Counted from the first letter of the stretch, positions 29,415 through 39,481 are shown. The stretch: DNA of 64,000 bases from Bordetella hinzii LMG 13501 (GCF_001548475.1 NZ_LRUJ01000012.1:53107-117106); one strand, 5' to 3'. Numbers and translations are program-made. Notes: generated from the letters alone by a model not told the origin.

Positions 29415-30985
29415 GGCGGATATGGCTGCCCTTCCTGTGCCTGGCCCTGGGCGGATGCGCGCTGCAGACGCAATGGCAAAGCCTGCGCGATGCGCTTGGC
29501 CTGTCGCGCGACAAAGTCCAGGCCCTGCACGCTGAACAGGCCCGGGCGCTTGACGCCGAGGCGGCACGCAGCGCCCGCGAGGCCGCGCAAGAGGTCGCCA
29601 AACCCTGGCTGGCCGGGCCTGCCCAGGCCCTGGCGCGCGAAGTCGCCTTGCCCGCGCCGCTGCGCGCCCGGGTCGATACCACCCTTATCTTCGCCGGCCG
29701 CGCCGGGCTGCCTCTGATCGCCGAACGCCTGCACCGCGCCACCGGCATCGCCGTGCGCGTCCTGCCCGAAGCCCTGCTGCCCGCCGAGCTTTTCCTGCCC
29801 CGCCTGGCCGGCAGCGCCGCGCTGGCCGTGCCGGCCCAGCCGCGGGTGGAGCTGCAGGAGGGCCCCCGGCCCTTGGCGGACATCCTTGATGCCCTGGCGG
29901 CGCGTCTGTTGGTGTGGTGGCGCTATCACGACGGCGCCATCGAGTTCTATCGCAGCCAGACGCGGGTTTTTGACCTGCGCCTGCTGCCCCTGGCGATCAC
30001 ATCGCAGGCCCGGCTCGGGCGCCATGCGGCCGGCTCCGAGGGGTTCGACCACGCCATACAGGCCAGCATGGCCATGGATCTGCCTTCCCCCTCGCAGATG
30101 CTGCGCACGCAGATCGAGCCATTTCTGTCCCGTTCCGGCGTGGCCGCGCTGGCCGACGAGGGCGCCACGCTGGTCGTGACCGATACGCCTGCCGCGCTCT
30201 CCCGCATCGAGGCCTTCATCACGCAGGAAAACGCCCGGGCGGGGCGGCGAGTGCGACTGCTCTTCGAAGAAATCACCCTGGTCATGCACAACAGCGCCGA
30301 GGGCGAGATCGATTGGCGGGTCCTGCATGCCAGCGCGCGCGCCGCCGTCGAAGGCATGTTGCCAGCGGCCTTGCGGGCGGTTTCGCCCGGCCTGAGCGCC
30401 AGCCTGCCGCAAGGCCCCTGGAGTGGCTCCAAGGCCATCCTGAGCGCGCTGGCACGGTTCGGCGCGGTTCGGCACCATCGCTCCATCCCGCTGCTGACGC
30501 TCAATCGCCGGCCGGTGACTTACGCCGTCCACAGCACGTTCTCCTATGTCGACCAGATCCAGGGGCTGCAGGCGCGCCAGGGGACCAGCGACCTGCCCAG
30601 TGTTTCCGTCAACCAGAAGCGCGTCACGGTGGGCACCTTTCTGACCCTGCTGCCGGACGCACAGGACGACGGCAGTATCTTGTTGTCCATCGGTTATGAC
30701 AACACGGTCGCTCAACCGCTCAAGGCGCTGGCCTTCGGTGACGATGACAGGCCGCTTCAAGTGCAGCAGCTCAATCTGGATGGCAATGGCAGTGTCCAGC
30801 AGGTGCGCGTGCGTCCCGGGCATCCGGTGGTGCTGTCCGGCTTTGACCGCAGCACGGACAGCTATGACCGCCAGCGGCTGACGCCGGACGCGCCCCTGCT
30901 GGCCGGCGGGCGCGACCAGGCCCGGCAGGAGCGGCTGCTGACGGTCATCGTGCTCAGCGCCCAACTGGAGGAAGCCGATGGCTGA
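29411..30985 (+). CDS. pilN: Type IVb pilus outer-membrane secretin (PilN family)
   Basis: This 524-residue lipoprotein (lipobox LALGGC, C16) has an N-terminal secretin/TonB short domain (about 110-200), a periplasmic N1-type domain (ATLVVTDTPAALSRIEAFI), and a C-terminal secretin core (SVNQKRVTVGTFLTLLPD, then LTVIVLSAQLEE). PilN of R64-type thin pili forms the ring through which the pilus passes the outer membrane. It overlaps both neighbours by a few bases, which points to translational coupling. Confidence 0.88.
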   Translation: MRRIWLPFLCLALGGCALQTQWQSLRDALGLSRDKVQALHAEQARALDAEAARSAREAAQEVAKPWLAGPAQALAREVALPAPLRARVDTTLIFAGRAGLPLIAERLHRATGIAVRVLPEALLPAELFLPRLAGSAALAVPAQPRVELQEGPRPLADILDALAARLLVWWRYHDGAIEFYRSQTRVFDLRLLPLAITSQARLGRHAAGSEGFDHAIQASMAMDLPSPSQMLRTQIEPFLSRSGVAALADEGATLVVTDTPAALSRIEAFITQENARAGRRVRLLFEEITLVMHNSAEGEIDWRVLHASARAAVEGMLPAALRAVSPGLSASLPQGPWSGSKAILSALARFGAVRHHRSIPLLTLNRRPVTYAVHSTFSYVDQIQGLQARQGTSDLPSVSVNQKRVTVGTFLTLLPDAQDDGSILLSIGYDNTVAQPLKALAFGDDDRPLQVQQLNLDGNGSVQQVRVRPGHPVVLSGFDRSTDSYDRQRLTPDAPLLAGGRDQARQERLLTVIVLSAQLEEADG

Positions 30986-32093
30986 CCTCTGGCTGCGTCC
31001 GGCGGATCCCCATGGGCAATGGGTGCATGGCATGTCCTGGTCCGCCGTGGTCGGCAGCCATGCGGGGTCGGTGGCCCGTCTGCGCGCCAGGCAGATGCGG
31101 GCCAGCCACTACCTGCTCGGCGGCGAGCGAGCGATGGCTGCCGGCTGCGCCCGGATCCCCGGCCGAGGGCGGTGCTATTCCGCCGCCCAGCAGGTCGCCG
31201 CGCATTGCGCGCCCGACGCCTTTGCCGCCGTCGTGGCCCTGGACGGCCGCTATTGGCTGGTCGCCGTGCAGGATGGCGCCGTGCTGGCCGGAGGCGACCA
31301 GGTATTTGCCCAGGAGGATCAGGCGCAGGCCGCTCTGCGGCGCCTGGGCATCGAGCCATCGGGGCGGCCGGACAAGGTCTGCCAGGCGCTGGGCGCCGCG
31401 CCGCTGCCGGCCGCGCGTTTGCGCTCCCTGCCTCCCCGGCCAGCCCTCTTGCTGGCCATGCTGCTCCTGCCGCTGGCTTGTGTGGCCATGTGGGCTGGAT
31501 GGGAGCCTGCGGTTCCGGGCGGCGAGCAGGCCGTTTCCGCCCCGGCGCCCGCGCCTGCACTATGCCTGGGCCAAGTGCTGGACAGCGTGCATCAGTTGCC
31601 CATGCATCTTGCCGGGTGGCGCCTGGCCGGCGCGCAATGCCTTCCCCAGCAGGACGCTTGGCAGTGCCAGGCGCGCTACCACCCCGAGTCCTTGCAGGCC
31701 TTGAGCGCGGATTTCCAACGCCAGCTCGCTTCTCGTTGGGAGGTCGAGCTGCCGGGGCTGGACGAGGCCGTGTTGCGATGGCGGGCTGCCGGCCCCTGCC
31801 AGGCCGATCCACGGCCGGCGGATACGCGCTGGATGCGCGCCCTGCAACCCTGGCGCGCGGCATTCGCGGAAGTCTGGTTGGGGCCGTGGTCGGCCACGCC
31901 GGACGGCCGCGTCCGGCAATTGCGGCTCAGCGGTCCTTTGCGTTCTTACTCGCTGCCTGCCTGGGAAATCCTGCCCGCGCGGTGGCGCCATCTGCGATTA
32001 CAGATCGATCCGGCCCAGGGTTCCGGCGCCAGGCGCAGCCCCCTCACACTTCTTCTCGAAGGAGGCATTCATGCCGATACTCCCGGTCCATGA
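30978..32093 (+). CDS. pilO: Type IVb pilus assembly protein PilO
   Basis: This 371-residue protein has a soluble N-terminal half (residues 1-150) with an actin-like PilO2-type core. It then has one hydrophobic segment (about residues 155-175, ALLLAMLLLPLACVAMWAG) and a periplasmic C-terminal part. The R64-type PilO is a bitopic inner-membrane protein that links the cytoplasmic motor with the periplasmic scaffold. It starts inside the end of pilN and ends inside pilP. Assigned by cluster order and topology, since the family is weakly conserved. Confidence 0.75.
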   Translation: MADLWLRPADPHGQWVHGMSWSAVVGSHAGSVARLRARQMRASHYLLGGERAMAAGCARIPGRGRCYSAAQQVAAHCAPDAFAAVVALDGRYWLVAVQDGAVLAGGDQVFAQEDQAQAALRRLGIEPSGRPDKVCQALGAAPLPAARLRSLPPRPALLLAMLLLPLACVAMWAGWEPAVPGGEQAVSAPAPAPALCLGQVLDSVHQLPMHLAGWRLAGAQCLPQQDAWQCQARYHPESLQALSADFQRQLASRWEVELPGLDEAVLRWRAAGPCQADPRPADTRWMRALQPWRAAFAEVWLGPWSATPDGRVRQLRLSGPLRSYSLPAWEILPARWRHLRLQIDPAQGSGARRSPLTLLLEGGIHADTPGP

Positions 32094-32517
32094 ACACGTG
32101 GTCCGCCAGCGTTGGCGGCGGGCATCTTGCGCGGCGCTGGGTTTGTTGTTCCCGCCGCTGGCGCACAGCGCGGACGGCGACGCGCTTGGACAGAGCGTGC
32201 GCCAATGGCTGCAAGAGGAGATCGCCACAGAGTCCACGGCCAAGCCAGGCCTGGCCGCGGCGGTCCCGGCCGCGCCTGCAGTCTCCCCGCCCCTCGAGTT
32301 GCGCGCCATCTACGGCGTGGGTCCGCGGCTTACCGCCGAGTTCCTGTCGGCCGGCGTGGCTTTGCGCGCCCGGTCCGGCCTGCAGCGGCTGCGCGGCACG
32401 GCTCCCGATACCGCGTTGGCCTTGCTCGAGATCCAGGCGCCTTGCGCGCGGTTGCGGCACGCCGGCGGCGCTTTGGCCGAAGTCTGCATCCTGCCCATGG
32501 ACGAGCCCCATGAATGA
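32071..32517 (+). CDS. pilP: Type IVb pilus protein PilP
   Basis: This small 148-residue protein has a hydrophobic N-terminal export signal (ASCAALGLLFPPLAHSADG). The C-terminal domain (ELRAIYGVGPRLTAEFLSAG, CARLRHAGGAL, VCILP) matches the PilP2 family of R64-type systems. It is thought to bridge PilO and the secretin. GAAGGAGG precedes the ATG, which lies 23 bases inside pilO. The stop overlaps pilQ. Confidence 0.75.
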   Translation: MPILPVHEHVVRQRWRRASCAALGLLFPPLAHSADGDALGQSVRQWLQEEIATESTAKPGLAAAVPAAPAVSPPLELRAIYGVGPRLTAEFLSAGVALRARSGLQRLRGTAPDTALALLEIQAPCARLRHAGGALAEVCILPMDEPHE

Positions 32518-34051
32518 CGCAGTGGTGCCGCTGCGCGCGCTGGACGATCTCCAGCCGGCCTTGTCGCGGGTCTTGCATGATGAATTCGAGCTTGGCGGGC
32601 TGACGGGACACATCTGTCCCGTCTTGCTGGACGGCGGCCAGGCCGCCGTGCTGGCCCAGCCCCGTTATGCCCGCGGCGCGTGGGTGGCCGAGCTCCTGCG
32701 GCAGCTCCATGAAAAAGGCTATCCGATTGCCCAGCCCGCCTGCTACCAGGTGGATGCGGCCTTGCTGCTCAGCCTGCTGCGCGAAGCCCGGGGCGGCGGC
32801 GGCCCGCCGGCACCTGGGCGCGCCGCGGCAGGGCAGGGCGGCCGGCCGACACTGGCGCTGCTGTTCGAGGATATCGTGCGCGCGGGCCTGAGGGCCGGGG
32901 CCAGCGACATCCACCTCAACGTGCATGGTCCTGATCGGGCCGAAGTGCGCTACAGCATAGACGGGCGCTACGTGCAGCTGCCCGATGTCCGTTCGCTGGC
33001 CCGCGCCACCATGATCGACATGCTGGCCGTGGTCTGGATGGACGTCGTCGGCGGCAATGGCGCCGTGTTCGACCCGCTGGCCGAGCAGCAGGGCCGCATC
33101 CTCTGCCGCATCGACGAGCGGGAGTGGATCTTGCGCTGGGCGTCCCTGGCGACTGACAACGGTCCGTCGGTATGCCTGCGCATCCTGCGCCGCGACAGCG
33201 TCGCGGGCAACCATTTGCGCGACCTGGGCTTTGACGCCTCGCAGGCCCGCCTGCTGCGCCAGGCCTGCTCGCGCGAAGGCGGCGCCATCGTCGTGGCCGG
33301 CCGAGTGGGCTCCGGCAAGTCCACCACGCTGGCCACCTTGCTGCGCGGCCTGTCCGCCACGCGCAAGATCATCACGCTGGAGGACCCGGTCGAGCTGCGC
33401 ATCGGCGAGGCGCTGCAGAACACCGTGGGCCGCGGCCTGGACGCCGACCACGACGGCGTCTTTGACGCCAAGCTCAAGACCATCAAGCGCAGCGCCATGA
33501 ACGACGTCTATCTGGGCGAGGTGCGCGACCGGGAAACCGGGCGTGCCTTCATGGACCTGGCGGGCTCGGGCGTGAGCGTCTACACCACCGTGCATGCGGG
33601 GTCCGCGCAAGGCATTGCCGCTCGCCTGGCTTCGGACTTCATCGGCGTGCCGGCGGATTTTCTTCGCATGCAAGGCGTTCTCAAGCTGCGGGTCTACCAA
33701 GAGCTCCTGCCGCGTCCTTGCCCGCATTGCGCGCGCGGCCCTGAGGGCTTGTTGCGCGGCCCGCGGGCCGGTACCTGGGCACGGGTGCTGGGGGCCTTGC
33801 CGACAGGGCGGCTACGTGTGCGCCGGGCGGCCGGCTGTGCGCAGTGCTCCGGCGGGCCCAGGCTGTTGCGGGGATATCTGGGCCGCAGTGTGGCCGCCGA
33901 GGTCCTGCAAGGACTGGAGGGCTCCCCTACGCCCTGGCATGAGGTGCTCAAGGGCAAGGTGCTGCGCGGCGAACTCGATCCCCGCCACTGGGCGATGCAT
34001 GCAGGCGGCGTGCAGGCCTTGGCTCATCTGCTGGACACCGGGCATGCGTGA
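32510..34051 (+). CDS. pilQ: Type IVb pilus assembly ATPase PilQ (GspE/PulE family)
   Basis: This 513-residue ATPase powers pilus extension. The Walker A is GRVGSGKS (about 264-271). The Asp box is TLEDPVEL, followed by the Walker B region EVRDRETGRAFMDLAGSG and the His box YTTVHAG. Two CxxC pairs (CPHC, then CAQC) form the zinc site found in extension ATPases. The ATG at 32510 overlaps the pilP stop; the frame stays open far upstream, but that part is shadow. Only one ATPase is in the window, so no retraction motor is encoded here. Confidence 0.92.
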   Translation: MNDAVVPLRALDDLQPALSRVLHDEFELGGLTGHICPVLLDGGQAAVLAQPRYARGAWVAELLRQLHEKGYPIAQPACYQVDAALLLSLLREARGGGGPPAPGRAAAGQGGRPTLALLFEDIVRAGLRAGASDIHLNVHGPDRAEVRYSIDGRYVQLPDVRSLARATMIDMLAVVWMDVVGGNGAVFDPLAEQQGRILCRIDEREWILRWASLATDNGPSVCLRILRRDSVAGNHLRDLGFDASQARLLRQACSREGGAIVVAGRVGSGKSTTLATLLRGLSATRKIITLEDPVELRIGEALQNTVGRGLDADHDGVFDAKLKTIKRSAMNDVYLGEVRDRETGRAFMDLAGSGVSVYTTVHAGSAQGIAARLASDFIGVPADFLRMQGVLKLRVYQELLPRPCPHCARGPEGLLRGPRAGTWARVLGALPTGRLRVRRAAGCAQCSGGPRLLRGYLGRSVAAEVLQGLEGSPTPWHEVLKGKVLRGELDPRHWAMHAGGVQALAHLLDTGHA

Positions 34052-35144
34052 GTCCTGGTGGCTGTTGCGTCTTGATGCCTGGCGGTTTCAGCGCGCGCGC
34101 GCCGATTACTACGCCTATCTGGGCGCCTTGCTGCGCGCCAGCGACGGCCGTCTTGCCCTGCGCGAGGTTTTCGCCCTTGATGCCGCTCGCTATGGAGCGG
34201 CGCATTGGCGCGGCAGGCTGGCTGCGCGCTGGGCTAGGGCCAGCGGCACTTATGGCGGCGATCTCGCCGCGCTATGGGCTGGGGTCGCGCCCGCCCAGGA
34301 TTGCCTGATGCTGGCCACGGCGCAGGCAGCCGGCAGCGCAGCCCTGGCGCAGGGGCTGCACGACCTGGCCCAGGCTTGCCGCCTGGCCGATGCCGCCAGG
34401 CGGCAGCTTGGCGCCAGCCTGCGCGCCGCGGCTGTGGCGCTGGCTGTCCTGGTTTGCACGCTGTGGGCCGTGCCCCTGTTCACGGTGCCGCGCCTGACGC
34501 AGGTATTCGCTTCCCTGCCCATCGACTATCACGGTCCACAAACGCGCGCGTTGTTCGCCTTTGCCGCGCATGTGGTTTGGGCGGGGCCCTTGTCGGCCCT
34601 GGCGGTGGCCTGCGGCCTGTGCTCGTGGGTCTGGTCCCTGGGACATTGGCATGGTCCGTGGCGCCGGTACTGCGATGGCATCGGCCCCTGGCGCCTCTAC
34701 CGTGACGCGCAAGCCATACGTTTCCTGAGCTTGCTCGAAGTCCTCATCCGTGACGGCGGCAGCATCGACGTCCGCCTGCGCATGGCCTTGAGGGCCTTGC
34801 GGCATTACGCCATGCCGTGGCTGGCCGCGCATATCGCGCAGATGCTGGCGCGCATCGATCGCGGCGAGGTCGGGGCCTCCACTTTCGATACGGGCCTTCT
34901 GGATCGGGAACTCTGGTGGTTCATGAGCGACATGATGGCCGCCCACGGGATAGAGGCCGGGCTGTCGCGCGCGCGTGAGCGCGTCGAACAGGCATGGTTG
35001 CCGCGTCTGGCCGCCCAGGCCCTGTTCTGGCGCTGGGTGCTGTTGTTGTCCACGGTGGCGGCCATGTTGGCGCTGGTGTTCTGGCATTACGCCGTCATCG
35101 ACGAGCTCAGGCGTGGCCTGACGCATTTTTATTCCGCGCATTGA
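34044..35144 (+). CDS. pilR: Type IVb pilus inner-membrane platform protein PilR (GspF family)
   Basis: This 366-residue protein has three hydrophobic spans (about residues 130-150, 172-198 and 333-352) in the GspF/PilC layout. Duplicated cytoplasmic F domains are seen (QAIRFLSLLEVLIRDGGSIDVRLRMAL, read as two motif parts, is the second). It forms the platform on which the ATPase turns. It overlaps the pilQ stop by eight bases and is followed by the pilin gene after 24 bases. Confidence 0.88.
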   Translation: MRESWWLLRLDAWRFQRARADYYAYLGALLRASDGRLALREVFALDAARYGAAHWRGRLAARWARASGTYGGDLAALWAGVAPAQDCLMLATAQAAGSAALAQGLHDLAQACRLADAARRQLGASLRAAAVALAVLVCTLWAVPLFTVPRLTQVFASLPIDYHGPQTRALFAFAAHVVWAGPLSALAVACGLCSWVWSLGHWHGPWRRYCDGIGPWRLYRDAQAIRFLSLLEVLIRDGGSIDVRLRMALRALRHYAMPWLAAHIAQMLARIDRGEVGASTFDTGLLDRELWWFMSDMMAAHGIEAGLSRARERVEQAWLPRLAAQALFWRWVLLLSTVAAMLALVFWHYAVIDELRRGLTHFYSAH

Positions 35145-35168
35145 CGCATTTTTTTGGGAGGTTGGTTC

Positions 35169-35753
35169 ATGCGCCATGTCTTGCGGCCCAGGGGGTCGCG
35201 TGAACAAGGTTTTTCGCTGATAGAAATCTCGGTGGTGGCGGCCATTCTGCTTATCGTGGCGGTGATCGGCGTGCCAGCCATCGAGGCTTATGTGGTCGAA
35301 AGCCGGGTGCCCAAGCTGGCCGAAGCGCTGCAGCGCTTCGTGGTGCGGGCGCGTATTGCCGGCATGGGCGGCTCCGCCCCCTATGCGGGCATGGATACTG
35401 CTTTTCTTGCCGAGGCCATGCGCGAGTCGGGCGTGCTCTCCGTGTCCGGGCAAGGGGCGGCCGCGACGGTGCGTCATGGCCTGGGCGAGGGCGGCATCAC
35501 CATGGCCAGCGGCTCGCGGCCGGGTGAGGCGGCAGGCTCGGCCTTCACCCTGACGCTGGATCGTGTGCACGCCGCCGCCTGCCCTGGCCTGGCCGCGGCC
35601 ATGCAAGGCCTGGCTTCGCGCGTCAGCGTGCAGGGCAAGGGGGAGGCGGTGCTGGTCAAGAACGCCGAAGCCAGCCCCGTGCTGGCCTACGACGGCTCGC
35701 GCGCCTCGGCGCAATGCGCCGCGCGCAATACGTTTGTCTTCACCTTCCCATGA
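35169..35753 (+). CDS. pilS: Type IVb major prepilin PilS
   Basis: This 194-residue prepilin has a 14-residue basic leader ending in Gly, cleaved before FSLIEISVVAAILLIVAVIG. Glu5 of the mature pilin is present. The rest resembles the PilS family, with the C-terminal cysteines (AACPGL; AQCAAR) positioned for the usual disulfide loop. GGGAGG eight bases before 35169 fixes the start. It overlaps the following gene in ATGATG. Being the first and shorter pilin, it is probably the main subunit. Confidence 0.88.
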   Translation: MRHVLRPRGSREQGFSLIEISVVAAILLIVAVIGVPAIEAYVVESRVPKLAEALQRFVVRARIAGMGGSAPYAGMDTAFLAEAMRESGVLSVSGQGAAATVRHGLGEGGITMASGSRPGEAAGSAFTLTLDRVHAAACPGLAAAMQGLASRVSVQGKGEAVLVKNAEASPVLAYDGSRASAQCAARNTFVFTFP

Positions 35754-36775
35754 TGCGCCGGCAACGTGGCTTCGCCCTGCTCGAATTGGTCGTGGCGATA
35801 AGCATCGGCCTGTTGCTGGCGGTGCTGGCGGCAGGTCAATGGGCGCGCCAGGCGGAGGATACGGCCGCGCGCGCCAGCGGGCAATGGATGGAACAGATCC
35901 GGCTGGCATTGGAGCAAGCCCTGGCCCGCGACCTGGGCGGTTGGGCCTCGGGCACGGCGCAGGCCGGTGCGTTTGCCGACCCGTCCGCGCCCACGCTGGC
36001 CGAACTGGTGCGGCAGGGGTTGTTGCCGGGGGGCTTTCCGGCGCGTGCGCCCCTGGGCTTCGGCGTGCGCCTGGCCGTGCTGCCCGATAGCGCCTGCCCG
36101 GGCGCGCAATGCCGCGTGGATGCCCTGGTCATGGCCGACCAGGCCCTGAGCACGCGCGGCGGGCAGGCGGATCTGCTGCGGCTGGCGCCGCTGTTGCAGC
36201 CCATGGGCGCGGCCGGCGGCTACGCCAGGCCGCTGCTGCAGGGCGCGCAGTTCCGCTATCCCAATCCTCCCCGTGCCGGGATGACGGCACTGCCCTTGGG
36301 CACACCCGTCGGGTGGGCGGGGACGCAAGGCGGGCTGGATCCCCGCTATGTGAGGGTGGGAGACGACCGGGATCCCCGGCTGCAGGCGGGCCTGACCGTG
36401 GCAGGCTCCATCCAGGCGGGCCAGCGCCTGAGCGCGGGCGAATATCTGCGCGCGGGCGCCCGGCGGGTGCTGGGTCTTGCCTGCGCGGCGGAAGAGGCCG
36501 GCGCCCTGGCACAGGGCGAGCAGGGCGAGCTCCTGCAATGCCACCGCGGCCGTTGGCGGCCCGCGGAAGGCAGTTTCGGGGGCGCCTATGGCTACAACAG
36601 CCGCACGGGCTGCGTGCTGCACACGGGCCAGTCCATGGCCAACCCGCTGTCCGGCGGCTGCGCCTGCCCGTCAGGCTTCAGGGCGGTCGCGGTGTCTTAT
36701 GGCGGCAAATGGACCAGCATCGAGGGCTGGACCACGGGCTTTGTCTGCGTCCGCCCGTCGGATGGCGGGCCTTGA
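35750..36775 (+). CDS. PilV-like minor pilin / tip adhesin of the type IVb pilus
   Basis: This 341-residue prepilin has the leader MMRRQRG, cleaved before FALLELVVAISIGLLL, with Glu5 present. The long C-terminal part contains beta-rich repeats (GLTVAGSIQAGQRLSAGEYL) and a cysteine-rich end (LLQCHRGRW, GCVLHTG, GCACPSGFRA). These recall shufflon-type PilV adhesins. In R64, alternative C-termini are swapped by Rci; here the gene ends normally and no recombinase or alternative cassettes follow. It is the last gene of the pilus cluster. The adhesin role is inferred. Confidence 0.78.
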   Translation: MMRRQRGFALLELVVAISIGLLLAVLAAGQWARQAEDTAARASGQWMEQIRLALEQALARDLGGWASGTAQAGAFADPSAPTLAELVRQGLLPGGFPARAPLGFGVRLAVLPDSACPGAQCRVDALVMADQALSTRGGQADLLRLAPLLQPMGAAGGYARPLLQGAQFRYPNPPRAGMTALPLGTPVGWAGTQGGLDPRYVRVGDDRDPRLQAGLTVAGSIQAGQRLSAGEYLRAGARRVLGLACAAEEAGALAQGEQGELLQCHRGRWRPAEGSFGGAYGYNSRTGCVLHTGQSMANPLSGGCACPSGFRAVAVSYGGKWTSIEGWTTGFVCVRPSDGGP

Positions 36776-36798
36776 GCCCGCCCCCAAGGAGGGCTTTC

Positions 36799-36827
36799 CT
36801 GGCAAGGCGTCGCCTACCCTCTATAAT
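36799..36827 (+). promoter_or_regulatory. alaS promoter
   Basis: CTGGCA at 36799-36804 and TATAAT at 36822-36827 are 17 bases apart. The -10 is perfect and lies 33 bases before the alaS ATG. This separates alaS transcription from the pilus genes, for which no terminator was seen. Confidence 0.7.
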
Positions 36828-36859
36828 CAAAGATTCGCCAAAATCCCGATTCATCCACG

Positions 36860-39481
36860 ATGAAATCCTCCGAGATTCGCCAGAAGTTCCTGCAATTCTT
36901 CCAGTCCAAGGGACACACCATTGTGCCGTCCTCTTCGCTGGTGCCGGGTAACGACCCCACGCTGCTCTTCACCAACTCCGGGATGGTGCAGTTCAAGGAC
37001 GTCTTCACCGGCAAGGAAAAGCGCCCCTATTCCCGCGCCACCTCGTCGCAGCGCAGCGTGCGCGCCGGGGGCAAGCATAACGATCTGGAAAATGTCGGCT
37101 ACACCGCCCGGCATCACACCTTCTTCGAGATGCTGGGCAATTTCAGCTTCGGCGATTATTTCAAGCAGGACGCCATCCGCTACGCCTGGGAGCTGCTCAC
37201 CACGGTCTACAAACTGCCGGTCGAAAAGCTCTGGGTGACGGTCTACCAGGAGGATGACGAGGCCTACGACATCTGGGCCAAGGAAGTCGGCGTGCCGACC
37301 GAGCGCATCATCCGCATCGGCGACAACAAGGGCGCCCGCTATGCCTCGGACAATTTCTGGCAGATGGGGGACACCGGCCCGTGCGGCCCGTGTACGGAGA
37401 TCTTCTACGACCACGGTCCGGAGATCTGGGGCGGTCCCCCGGGGTCGCCCGAAGAGGACGGCGACCGCTATATCGAGATCTGGAACCTCGTGTTCATGCA
37501 GTTCGAGCGTGATGCGGCCGGCAACATGACGCGCCTGCCCAAGCCCTGCGTGGACACCGGCATGGGCCTGGAGCGCATTGCCGCCGTGCTGCAGGGCGTG
37601 CACTCCAACTATGAAATCGACCTGTTCCAGAAGCTGATCGCCGCGGCCGCCCGCGAAACCGGCACCCAGGATCTCGAAGACAACTCGCTGAAGGTCATCG
37701 CCGACCATATTCGTGCCTGCGCCTTCCTGATCGTCGACGGCGTCATCCCCAGCAACGAAGGCCGCGGCTATGTGCTGCGCCGCATCGTGCGCCGCGCATT
37801 GCGGCATGGCTACAAGCTGGGCCAGACCAAGCCCTTCTTCCACCGCCTGGTTCCCGATCTGGTGGCCGAGATGGGCGAGGCCTATCCCGAGCTCGCCAAG
37901 ACCGCCGAGCGCGTGGCCCAGGTCCTCAGGCAGGAAGAAGAACGCTTCGGCGAAACGCTCGAGCATGGCATGAAGATCCTGGATGTCGCGCTGGCCCAGG
38001 TGCCCAAGGGCGGCCAGCTCGATGGCAACACGCTTTTCACGCTGTATGACACCTATGGCTTTCCGGTCGACCTGACGGCGGACATCTGCCGCGAGCGCGG
38101 AGTCGAGATCGACATGCCGGGCTTTGAATCCGCCATGGAGCGCCAACGCGACCAGGCGCGCGCGGCCGGCAAGTTCAAGATGGCCGAAGGCCTGAGCTAC
38201 GAGGGGGCGCAAACCCGCTTCGAAGGCTATGAGCAGCTTGAACTGAGCGACGTCAAGGTGACCGCCCTCTACGTGGACGGCACCCAGGTCGACGCCGTCA
38301 AGGCCGGCCAGCAGGCCGTCGTGGTGCTTGACGCCACGCCTTTCTATGCCGAGTCCGGCGGACAGGTGGGCGACACCGGTCTGCTGCAGGCCGATGGCCT
38401 GCGCTTCGCCGTGGCCGACACGCAGAAGATCCAGGCCGGGGTTTTCGGCCACCACGGCGTGCTGGAAGAGGGCACGCTGAAGGTGGGCGACACCTTGCTC
38501 GCCCGCGTGGATGCGGTGCGCCGCGCGCGCACGGTGCGCAATCACTCGGCCACGCACTTGATGCACAAGGCCCTGCGCGATGTGCTGGGTTCGCATGTGC
38601 AGCAGCGCGGCTCCTTGGTTGATCCCGACAAGACCCGCTTCGATTTTGCCCACGATGCGCCCATGACGGCCGAGCAGATCGCCCGCGTGGAAGCCATCGT
38701 CAACGCCGAAATCCTGGCCAACCAGCCGGCGCAGGCGCGCGTCATGGCTTACGACGACGCGGTCAAGGGCGGTGCCATGGCCTTGTTCGGCGAGAAGTAC
38801 GGAGATACCGTGCGCGTGCTGGACATCGGTTTCTCGCGCGAGTTGTGCGGCGGCACCCACGTCGGCCGCACGGGCGACATCGGCTTGTTCAAGATCGTTT
38901 CCGAAAGCGGGGTGGCCGCCGGGGTGCGCCGTGTCGAGGCCATCACGGGCGATAACGCGCTGGTCTGGGTCCAGGACCAGAGCGCGCTGCTGCAGCGTGC
39001 CGCCGGCGTGCTGCGCGCTCCCGCCGCCGAACTCCCCGATCGCATTGCCCAGGTCCAGGAGCAGGTCAAGGCGCTCGAAAAAGAACTGGAGCAGGCCCGC
39101 TCCAAGCTGGCCGCCAGCGCCGGCAATGATCTGGCGGACAAGGGCACGGTCGAGATCAAGGGTGTCAAGGTGCTGGCCGCGACCATCGCCGGCGTCGATC
39201 CCAAAGCCCTGCGCGGCATGGTCGACAACCTGAAGGACAAGCTCAAGTCGGCCATCGTGCTGCTGGCGGCCAGCGCCGACGGCAAGATCAGCCTGGTGGG
39301 CGGCGTGACTGCCGATCTGACCGGCAAGGTCAAGGCGGGGGATCTGGTGGGTTTTGTTGCCGGCCAGGTCGGCGGCAAGGGGGGCGGTCGGCCCGACATG
39401 GCCATGGGCGGCGGCACCGATGCCTCGGCCCTGCCAGCGGCCATCGCCAGCGTCCAGGGTTGGGTCAATGAGCGGCTCTGA
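36860..39481 (+). CDS. alaS: Alanyl-tRNA synthetase
   Basis: This 873-residue class II enzyme is of full length. It has the N-terminal catalytic domain ([48 protein letters not shown]). The editing domain carries zinc ligands in NHSATHLMH (about residues 561-566) and CGGTH (about 663-667). The C-terminal domain has the coiled coil and [12 protein letters not shown]. It charges tRNA-Ala and clears misacylated products. The stop overlaps the next gene by 14 bases. Confidence 0.98.
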   Translation: MKSSEIRQKFLQFFQSKGHTIVPSSSLVPGNDPTLLFTNSGMVQFKDVFTGKEKRPYSRATSSQRSVRAGGKHNDLENVGYTARHHTFFEMLGNFSFGDYFKQDAIRYAWELLTTVYKLPVEKLWVTVYQEDDEAYDIWAKEVGVPTERIIRIGDNKGARYASDNFWQMGDTGPCGPCTEIFYDHGPEIWGGPPGSPEEDGDRYIEIWNLVFMQFERDAAGNMTRLPKPCVDTGMGLERIAAVLQGVHSNYEIDLFQKLIAAAARETGTQDLEDNSLKVIADHIRACAFLIVDGVIPSNEGRGYVLRRIVRRALRHGYKLGQTKPFFHRLVPDLVAEMGEAYPELAKTAERVAQVLRQEEERFGETLEHGMKILDVALAQVPKGGQLDGNTLFTLYDTYGFPVDLTADICRERGVEIDMPGFESAMERQRDQARAAGKFKMAEGLSYEGAQTRFEGYEQLELSDVKVTALYVDGTQVDAVKAGQQAVVVLDATPFYAESGGQVGDTGLLQADGLRFAVADTQKIQAGVFGHHGVLEEGTLKVGDTLLARVDAVRRARTVRNHSATHLMHKALRDVLGSHVQQRGSLVDPDKTRFDFAHDAPMTAEQIARVEAIVNAEILANQPAQARVMAYDDAVKGGAMALFGEKYGDTVRVLDIGFSRELCGGTHVGRTGDIGLFKIVSESGVAAGVRRVEAITGDNALVWVQDQSALLQRAAGVLRAPAAELPDRIAQVQEQVKALEKELEQARSKLAASAGNDLADKGTVEIKGVKVLAATIAGVDPKALRGMVDNLKDKLKSAIVLLAASADGKISLVGGVTADLTGKVKAGDLVGFVAGQVGGKGGGRPDMAMGGGTDASALPAAIASVQGWVNERL

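Noticed and set aside
31019..32509. N-terminal extension of the pilus ATPase by about 500 residues
   Set aside because: The open frame through pilO and pilP is a shadow. ATPases of this family start near 32510, where an ATG overlaps the pilP stop.
28695..36775. Pilus cluster as an integrated plasmid or genomic island
   Set aside because: No integrase, transposase, tRNA edge, direct repeat or conjugation gene was seen at either side. Base composition looks like the neighbours.
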